Shown one piece after another: positions 7,238-11,937 of a DNA stretch of 11,937 bases. The stretch is taken from NCBI GenBank assembly GCA_964641945.1, contig CAZXLQ010000153.1, positions 1 to 11,937 on the forward strand, in the 5' to 3' direction. Below the pieces are notes generated by a model, which worked only from the letters and a program-made list of their open reading frames with translations, made no database searches and was not told the DNA's origin. Numbering within the stretch: position 1 is the first letter of the stretch; each line of letters begins with the position of its first letter. Made by a program: the position numbers and the translations under genes. The stretch comes from JADIYM01 sp964641945. GTDB taxonomy: Bacteria > Acidobacteriota > Blastocatellia > UBA7656 > JADIYM01.

Positions 7238-8044
7238 ATGGCTTCCCGCACATTGCCCTCCAGGTCGGCGAAACCCGCGAAGGGCGCCCGGACCACCACG
7301 AAAACGCAGCCGAAAGCTGCCTCGAAAACGACGAGCCGCACCAAGCCTTCGAGGCCGACGCCGAAAGCGCCGGCGCGAGCCACCGCAGCGGCGCCTGCGG
7401 CCAAGAAGCCGACAACGACGACAGTCAAACCAGCAGCGAGGAGAACACCGATGACGACATCGTCCGGAAAGAACCGACCCGACGCCGATTCCGAAGCCCG
7501 AGCGCTCAGCGCTGCCGGCGAGGCGGCCGGCTCCGGAAATCTCGAGAAGGTCCGCGACATCCTCTTCGGATCGCAGATGCAGGCCCTCGACCGGCGCTTC
7601 CAGAAGCTTGAAGAGCGGATAGTCAAGGAAACGTCCCTGCTTCGCGACGAAACGAAGAAGCGTATCGACGACCTGGATTCCTACGTGAAACGGGAAGTCG
7701 ACTCGCTCGTCGACCGCATTCGCGCCGAGCAGAACGACCGCGCGTCGGCTGTGAAGGATCTCGGTCAGCAGCTTCGCGAAACGTCGTCGAACATAGAGGC
7801 GCGCATCTCGGCTCTCGACGAGCAGACGGCGAAGGCCGATCGCGAGCTGCGTCAGGCGCTGCTCGATCAGTCGAAGACGCTCGGCGAGGAGATACGAACC
7901 AAGGCCGAAGAGCTGTCGGCCGCGCTCGATCGCGAGTCCGAGCACCTGACGAACGACAAGGCCAGCCGTTCGGCACTCGCATCGCTCTTCATGGAGTTGA
8001 GTATGCGGCTCAACAACGAGTTCAACTTGCCGCTTGACGAATAG
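7238..8044 (+). CDS. Coiled-coil protein with basic H1-like N-terminal tail
   Basis: The 268-residue product has two contrasting parts. Residues 1-75 are low complexity, rich in Lys, Ala, Thr, Pro and Arg, like histone H1 tails and able to bind nucleic acid or acidic surfaces. Residues about 104-240 are a nearly unbroken charged helix predicted to form a long coiled coil (LDRRFQKLEERI, RIDDLDSYVKREVDSLVDRI). The C-terminus ALASLFMELSMRLNNEFNLP looks like a conserved capping motif. There is no signal peptide or membrane segment, so it is cytoplasmic. The ATG at 7238 has GGAG at 7227-7230, 7 nt upstream. A second in-frame ATG at 7451 (residue 72) follows GAGGAG and could yield a tail-less form. 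It lies 26 nt after the HPt gene and 1 nt before the OmpA-like gene. Scaffold or effector of the operon's GTPase is my inference. Confidence 0.8.
   Translation: MASRTLPSRSAKPAKGARTTTKTQPKAASKTTSRTKPSRPTPKAPARATAAAPAAKKPTTTTVKPAARRTPMTTSSGKNRPDADSEARALSAAGEAAGSGNLEKVRDILFGSQMQALDRRFQKLEERIVKETSLLRDETKKRIDDLDSYVKREVDSLVDRIRAEQNDRASAVKDLGQQLRETSSNIEARISALDEQTAKADRELRQALLDQSKTLGEEIRTKAEELSAALDRESEHLTNDKASRSALASLFMELSMRLNNEFNLPLDE
7440..7453 (+). promoter_or_regulatory. Possible internal translation start
   Basis: GAGGAG followed by about 7 nt and the in-frame ATG at 7451 occurs exactly at the end of the basic tail, at residue 72 of the coiled-coil protein. Use of this start would give a 197-residue form without the Lys/Ala/Pro tail. 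The SD-like run could also arise by chance from Ala-Arg-Arg codons. Confidence 0.35.
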
Positions 8045-8045
8045 C

Positions 8046-9773
8046 GTGTCCGGTCCCGATCCACGAGAGGCGCCCGACGACAAGGCTGCCGCTCCGCCCG
8101 AGCCGTTCAACGAGCTGCGGTCGATCCTGCTCGCGCCCGAGCATGAAAGTCTCAGAAGGCTCAACGAGCGGCTCGACGACCCGCGCCATCGCGCGGAAGA
8201 CGTAAGCGGCGTCCTGCCGGAGGCGATCGCAATCCGCTCGCGCCGCGATGACCGGCTCCTGGTCTCTATGCGCCCGGTCGTGTCGGAAGCGATGCGCGAT
8301 TCCATGCGCCGCGATCCGAAATCGTTCGCCGACGCGCTCTTCCCCGCCCTGGGCTCGGCGATTCGCAAGGCGATCGCGGCGACACTCGGCGAGATGATCC
8401 AGTCGCTGAACCAGGTCGTCGAGCATACGTTCTCGGTTCGCGGCTTGCAGTGGCGCCTCGAGGCCATCCGCACTGGCCGGCCTTTTGCCGAGGTCGTGAT
8501 GCTTCGCAGCATGGTCTATCGCGTCGAGCAGGTATTCCTCGTGCATCGAGAGACCGGTCTGCTCCTCCAGCACGTCGAATCTGGCCAGGCCGCGGTCAAG
8601 GACGCGGACATGGCCTCTGCCATGCTGACCGCGATCCGCGACTTCGCGCGCGACACCTTCGACGCGGCACACGAAGACACGCTCAACAGCCTGAACATTG
8701 GCGACCTGACCCTTTGGATCGAACAGGGCCCGCACGCAATCGTTGCCGCGGTGATCCGTGGCTCTGCCCCGCTCTCCTTCAAAGACGTGTTGCGCGAAAC
8801 GGTCGAGCGGATCCACCTCGAACAGCTCGAGGCTCTTGAGGACTTCCAGGGCGATGCATCGCAGTTCGAAGCGGCCCGGCCGGCCCTCGAGGCCTGTCTC
8901 GTCGCCCAGTACGCGGTACCGCAACAGGGCGCGTCACCCGTACTCAAGGTGGCCCTTTCTGGCCTCGGCCTCGTGTTGCTCGTGGCCTTCGGAATGTGGG
9001 CCTACGCTAGCTGGTCGTGGAGCGTAGCCGTTGCCGCGCTGAAGGCCGAGCCCGGAATCGTCGTCGTCGAATCCGACCGCGCATGGTTCGGCGCGAATCG
9101 CGTCGTCGGGCTACGTGACCCGCTCTCGGCGGATCCTCAACAGTTGCTCGCCGCACGCGGTTACCGTCCTTCGGACGTCAGTCTTGCACTTCAGCCTTTC
9201 GCGTCGTCGGATCCCGGCATCGTGATGGCTCGTGCTCGGGAAGTGTTGCAGGCTCCTGATTCCGTGACGTTTGCGTTCGAGAACGGCGAGCTCGCCGCGA
9301 CGGGACACGCCTCGTCGTCGTGGATCGAACGCGCAAGGTCCTTCGCGCCCTTCGTGGCAGGAGTGCGTTCGTATCGTGACACCGAACTGCTCGACGCAAC
9401 GGGCGCGGCCATCCGCGCGGAGGCGGAGAAGCTCAGGGCCCTGCACATTCCATTCCCGCTCGGCTCGGCAGCGCTCGAGCCCGAAGCGCGAATGGTTGCC
9501 GAACGATCCGCTGCGCTACTGGAACGTCTGGACGCGATGGCTCGCGAAGGCGGCCGGCAGGTGCGCATTCGAGTGATCGGCCAGGCTGACGCAACCGGTA
9601 CCGAGGCGACGAACGCCCGAATCAGCAAGCTCCGCGCCGATGCGGTCGCCGAGGCCGTCGGCGCGGCCCGGTTCCGGAACCTGTCCTTCGACCTGCAGGG
9701 TCTCGGCGCGACGCCGGAATCAGACCGAACTGTTACCTTCGACGTCGACGAATCCTCGCTATCCCACAGATGA
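8046..9773 (+). CDS. Membrane-anchored OmpA-family protein with large cytoplasmic domain
   Basis: This roughly 575-residue protein appears to span the inner membrane once. Residues 1-295 are soluble and helical, with a distinctive stretch (ALFPALGSAIRKAIAATLGE, YRVEQVFLVHRETGLLLQH, DLTLWIEQGP) that I recall from an uncharacterised family found next to small GTPases. One membrane segment follows at about 300-325 (VALSGLGLVLLVAFGMWAY). Next is a periplasmic alpha/beta region with a BON-like rhythm (EPGIVVV, VTFAFENGELAATGHA), and an OmpA-like domain from about 468. The OmpA signature GQADATG...NARISKLRADAV keeps the Asp and Arg, 15 residues apart, that bind diaminopimelate in peptidoglycan. The closing part of the domain is short. 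The start is uncertain: GTG at 8046 is 1 nt after the previous stop; an in-frame TTG at 8034 would overlap it by 11 nt. Neither has a strong ribosome site, so translational coupling is likely. Confidence 0.85.
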   Translation: MSGPDPREAPDDKAAAPPEPFNELRSILLAPEHESLRRLNERLDDPRHRAEDVSGVLPEAIAIRSRRDDRLLVSMRPVVSEAMRDSMRRDPKSFADALFPALGSAIRKAIAATLGEMIQSLNQVVEHTFSVRGLQWRLEAIRTGRPFAEVVMLRSMVYRVEQVFLVHRETGLLLQHVESGQAAVKDADMASAMLTAIRDFARDTFDAAHEDTLNSLNIGDLTLWIEQGPHAIVAAVIRGSAPLSFKDVLRETVERIHLEQLEALEDFQGDASQFEAARPALEACLVAQYAVPQQGASPVLKVALSGLGLVLLVAFGMWAYASWSWSVAVAALKAEPGIVVVESDRAWFGANRVVGLRDPLSADPQQLLAARGYRPSDVSLALQPFASSDPGIVMARAREVLQAPDSVTFAFENGELAATGHASSSWIERARSFAPFVAGVRSYRDTELLDATGAAIRAEAEKLRALHIPFPLGSAALEPEARMVAERSAALLERLDAMAREGGRQVRIRVIGQADATGTEATNARISKLRADAVAEAVGAARFRNLSFDLQGLGATPESDRTVTFDVDESSLSHR

Positions 9774-9780
9774 GTCGCGC

Positions 9781-10278
9781 GTGATCCAGAAGAAGATTTG
9801 CATGCTCGGTTCTTTTGCCGTCGGCAAGACGAGCCTCGTTGCGAGGTTCGTCCACAGCATCTACCGCGAACAGTATCTGACGACTGTCGGCGTGAAAATC
9901 GACAAGAAGATCGTCAGGGTCGGCGACACGGACGTTTCGCTCATCGTCTGGGACCTGCATGGCGAGGACGAGTTCCAGAAGATCAGGACGGCGTACCTCA
10001 GAGGATCCTCCGGGTTTCTTTTCGTCGCGGATGGGACGCGAGGCGCGACGCTCGACAAGGTTGTCGAGCTGCACCGTAGCGCGACCGATGCAGTCGGCGA
10101 CGTGCCGTTCGTGGTGCTCGTGAACAAGGCGGACCTCGAGGCCGAGTGGGAGGTCGATGCCGAGGCACTGGAGGCGGCCACTGCGCGCGGATGGACCGTG
10201 CTCCGGACGAGCGCGAAGACCGGGCAAGGCGTCGAGGAAGCCTTCCTGCGGATTGCCGAGTCGATGACGGAGCGTTGA
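9781..10278 (+). CDS. Rab/Ras-like small GTPase
   Basis: This 165-residue protein is a single-domain Ras-superfamily GTPase. Motifs: G1 GSFAVGKTS (residues 10-18), G2 threonine in TTVGV (34-38), G3 WDLHGEDEF (57-65), G4 NKAD (115-118) and G5 TSAK (143-146). It is closer to Rab/Ras than to translation or cell-division GTPases. The residue after the G3 glycine, where Ras has catalytic Gln61, is Glu62 here, and the Ala59 position is His60, so intrinsic hydrolysis may be slow or differently assisted. There is no C-terminal cysteine, so lipid anchoring is not expected. GTG at 9781, 7 nt after the upstream stop, is the only sensible start; no clear ribosome site is seen. It lies between the OmpA-like tether and the kinase, both likely partners. 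No MglB/roadblock GAP gene is present. Prokaryotic Ras-like proteins of unknown function (the Rup families) are the nearest known group. Confidence 0.93.
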   Translation: MIQKKICMLGSFAVGKTSLVARFVHSIYREQYLTTVGVKIDKKIVRVGDTDVSLIVWDLHGEDEFQKIRTAYLRGSSGFLFVADGTRGATLDKVVELHRSATDAVGDVPFVVLVNKADLEAEWEVDAEALEAATARGWTVLRTSAKTGQGVEEAFLRIAESMTER

Positions 10279-10281
10279 CCG

Positions 10282-11790
10282 ATGGTGGACCTTCCGGACG
10301 TACTTGCGCGGTATCTCGAGACGGCCGTCGTCGCAACCAGGCTTCCGGCGTGGCTCCACATTGCGCGGGAGGGCGCATTGGTGGACTGCGGAGGCCCGCT
10401 CGGCGTCTATGGCATCGAGGTGATGGCTCCCGGTGACCGTGTTGCGCAAATCGTGCCGTTTCTCGAGGGACTGCTGCCGCTGGACGACGCGCTCACGTTG
10501 CCGTGCGTTTCGATGGGAACCGGATTTCCCGCCGATGTGCACCTGATACCGAGCACCGACGGCGACTGGGTGTTGCTGCTCGACGCGTCGTCGGAGGCCA
10601 TCCTCCGCGGGCTCGTCCAACAGCGCTCGAACGACCTGAATCTGCTCAAGGCGCGGCACGCTGCGCTCGACGTCCGTCCGCCGGCGATGCGCGACGTGCC
10701 GTCCACGCTGGCTGCGGTTCTCGGAGCCCTCGTCATCGAGGAGGAAAGCGACGGACTGCTCGTTGCCATCGGGAAACCGCCTCGGTGGATCGAGCGGTAC
10801 ATCAGCTTCGAGACGCCTCCGTCCGGAGCCGATGTCGTCAGCAGGTTCGCGTTTCTCGAGGCGTTTCTCGCCGATGCGCGCGATTTCTGGGAGAGCGGAG
10901 AGGGTACGGTCCTCGAAGGGGGAACCTGGGACGAAACGGACGATGCAGGGATCGATGCGAGTCTGGACGCCACTGCGGTCCACGTGGACGGTCGGCGGTT
11001 CCTCGTCGTGCGCCACGTCGACGAATCGCGCGACGAACGGCGGCGCGTGATCCAGCGCGCCCGCGAGGTCAGTCTGGATCTCGACCGTCTGAAGAAGGAC
11101 GCTCAGCAGCGCGAGGTTCTCTTCCATTGCATCGTCCACGACCTGACTGGTCCGCTGACGAGCATCAAGGCAATCTTCTCGGTGCTGGAGCGCGAGTCTC
11201 TTCCGCCGTCGATGACTCGCCTCGTCGAGATCGGTGCGCGTCAGACTGCGAGGCAGGAGGAACTGATACGGGAGATGCTCGCGGTGTTCGCAGCCGAGCG
11301 CCGCGTCTTCGACCGCGCTTCGTTCGATCCTGCGACGGCGCCCGACGCGGTGGAGTGCGCACGCACGGTCGTGGACGCGTTGGCTCCGGCGGCGCAGTCG
11401 AAAAACGTCGATCTCGGCATCGAGGCGGAACTCGCAGCGGATTGCACGGAAATGCGCGTAATCGGTGATCGGCTCCAACTCGAGCGAGTGATCTCGAACC
11501 TGGTCGAGAATGCCATTCGCCACTCGCCGGCCGAGAGTCGAATCACCGTGCGGCTGAAGTCGGATGCCGCCGAGGTCCGCATCGAGATTGACGACGAGGG
11601 GCCGGGAGTGCCGGAGGACGTCGCACCATCCATCTTCCGACGTCTGACGCAGGGACGAGGCGAACGGGGAAAAGCAGGACTCGGACTGTATTTCGTCCGC
11701 ATCACGGTCGAGCGATGGGGTGGACGCGTCGGATTCGAGGCCCGACCGGCGGGCGGCACGCGCTTCTGGCTGACGCTACCGAGGGTCTGA
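10282..11790 (+). CDS. Cytoplasmic sensor histidine kinase
   Basis: This 502-residue kinase begins 3 nt after the GTPase stop. It has no membrane segment. Residues about 30-125 look like a PAS-type sensor (GDRVAQIVPFLEGLLPL, FPADVHLIPSTDGDWVLLLD) ending in a helix (LVQQRSNDLNLL). Residues about 138-245 form a second PAS-like region (LAAVLGALVIEEESDGLLV, RRFLVVRHVDESRD). A coiled-coil linker of about 250-278 leads to the dimerisation domain with phospho-acceptor H286 (HCIVHDLTGPLTSI). The ATP-binding domain has the N box NLVENAIRHSP (406-416), G1 DEGPGVP (438-444) and G2 GKAGLGL (463-469). All catalytic motifs are intact. The sensory input is therefore internal, perhaps a small molecule or the GTPase encoded next to it (inference). 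No response regulator follows; the window ends with an inverted repeat. Confidence 0.93.
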   Translation: MVDLPDVLARYLETAVVATRLPAWLHIAREGALVDCGGPLGVYGIEVMAPGDRVAQIVPFLEGLLPLDDALTLPCVSMGTGFPADVHLIPSTDGDWVLLLDASSEAILRGLVQQRSNDLNLLKARHAALDVRPPAMRDVPSTLAAVLGALVIEEESDGLLVAIGKPPRWIERYISFETPPSGADVVSRFAFLEAFLADARDFWESGEGTVLEGGTWDETDDAGIDASLDATAVHVDGRRFLVVRHVDESRDERRRVIQRAREVSLDLDRLKKDAQQREVLFHCIVHDLTGPLTSIKAIFSVLERESLPPSMTRLVEIGARQTARQEELIREMLAVFAAERRVFDRASFDPATAPDAVECARTVVDALAPAAQSKNVDLGIEAELAADCTEMRVIGDRLQLERVISNLVENAIRHSPAESRITVRLKSDAAEVRIEIDDEGPGVPEDVAPSIFRRLTQGRGERGKAGLGLYFVRITVERWGGRVGFEARPAGGTRFWLTLPRV

Positions 11791-11810
11791 TGCGAGCGGT
11801 CCCCGTTTTT

Positions 11811-11937
11811 CGAGCCGCGGGCGGTAGCGAGCGTCCCACGGACGGTCGTCGGGTTCCGGTAAGCTCGTTCTTTTCGCAATGACGGGTCTGCGGTTTCAGC
11901 CACCATCCGTGGGACGCTCGCTACCGCTCGCGGCTCG
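11811..11937. repeat. Inverted repeat element with GGTAGCG core
   Basis: The arms 11811-11845 and 11903-11937 are reverse complements at 33 of 35 positions, with a 57-bp centre. Both arms carry GCGGTAGCGAGCGTCCCACG. The element reaches the last base of the window, so it may be longer. It lies 20 bp after the kinase stop codon, directly after a TTTTT run (11806-11810). It shares GCGGTAGCG with the REP-like units at 5450-5682 but diverges after it. It could be a MITE/REPIN-like mobile unit and might also end transcription of the operon. No transposase is seen. Confidence 0.8.

Noticed and set aside
7220..8512. 430-codon minus-strand open frame
   Set aside because: It is antisense to the coiled-coil and OmpA-like genes, with low-complexity Arg/Ser-rich translation.
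9770..9775. ATGA overlap at the end of the OmpA-like gene as start of the GTPase
   Set aside because: That ATG is not in the GTPase reading frame; the GTG at 9781 is.
9733..11523. 596-codon open frame on the minus strand across the GTPase and kinase genes
   Set aside because: It is antisense to two genes with complete catalytic motifs. Its translation is Arg/His/Asp-rich without domains, typical of GC-rich third-codon bias.

Overview
The window looks like a piece of a high-GC Gram-negative chromosome, most likely from an acidobacterium (perhaps a Vicinamibacteria-like lineage). The main clue is a very large Oar-type TonB-dependent receptor with an N-terminal carboxypeptidase-regulatory-like domain, a family greatly expanded in Acidobacteria. 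The GGTAGCG-core repeats fit a repeat-rich genome but do not fix the taxon. The assignment is inference, because the window holds no rRNA or housekeeping marker.

Layout. At 1-32 there is the edge of a degenerate 8-bp tandem repeat. At 34-3666 (minus) lies the TonB-dependent receptor. A 386-bp divergent intergenic region (3667-4052) separates it from an NtrC-type sigma-54 response regulator (4053-5435, plus). At 5436-5690 there is a non-coding convergent spacer holding three copies of a REP-like unit: two identical 44-bp direct copies flanking one inverted copy. A small uncharacterised protein runs on the minus strand (5691-6038). It is divergent from a 73-residue helical, glycine-rich protein (6316-6537, plus).

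The most interesting part is 6816-11790, five plus-strand genes with gaps of only 26, 1, 7 and 3 nt. In order they are an HPt phosphotransfer protein, a long coiled-coil protein with a histone-H1-like basic tail, a membrane protein with a large cytoplasmic domain plus one membrane segment plus a periplasmic OmpA-like peptidoglycan-binding domain, a Rab/Ras-like small GTPase, and a soluble sensor histidine kinase. The spacing argues for one operon. A plausible reading, which is inference, is a cell-envelope-anchored GTPase switch: the OmpA-like protein fixes a complex to the wall, the coiled-coil protein acts as scaffold or effector, and the GTPase is tied to a His-Asp phosphorelay through the kinase and HPt protein. 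No receiver-domain protein lies inside the operon. The NtrC-type regulator 2.5 kb upstream is a possible but unproven partner of the kinase.

The window ends in a second inverted-repeat element (11811-11937) with 35-bp arms. It shares the GCGGTAGCG core with the first repeat cluster and probably continues past the window edge. No tRNA, rRNA, CRISPR array or transposase gene was found.
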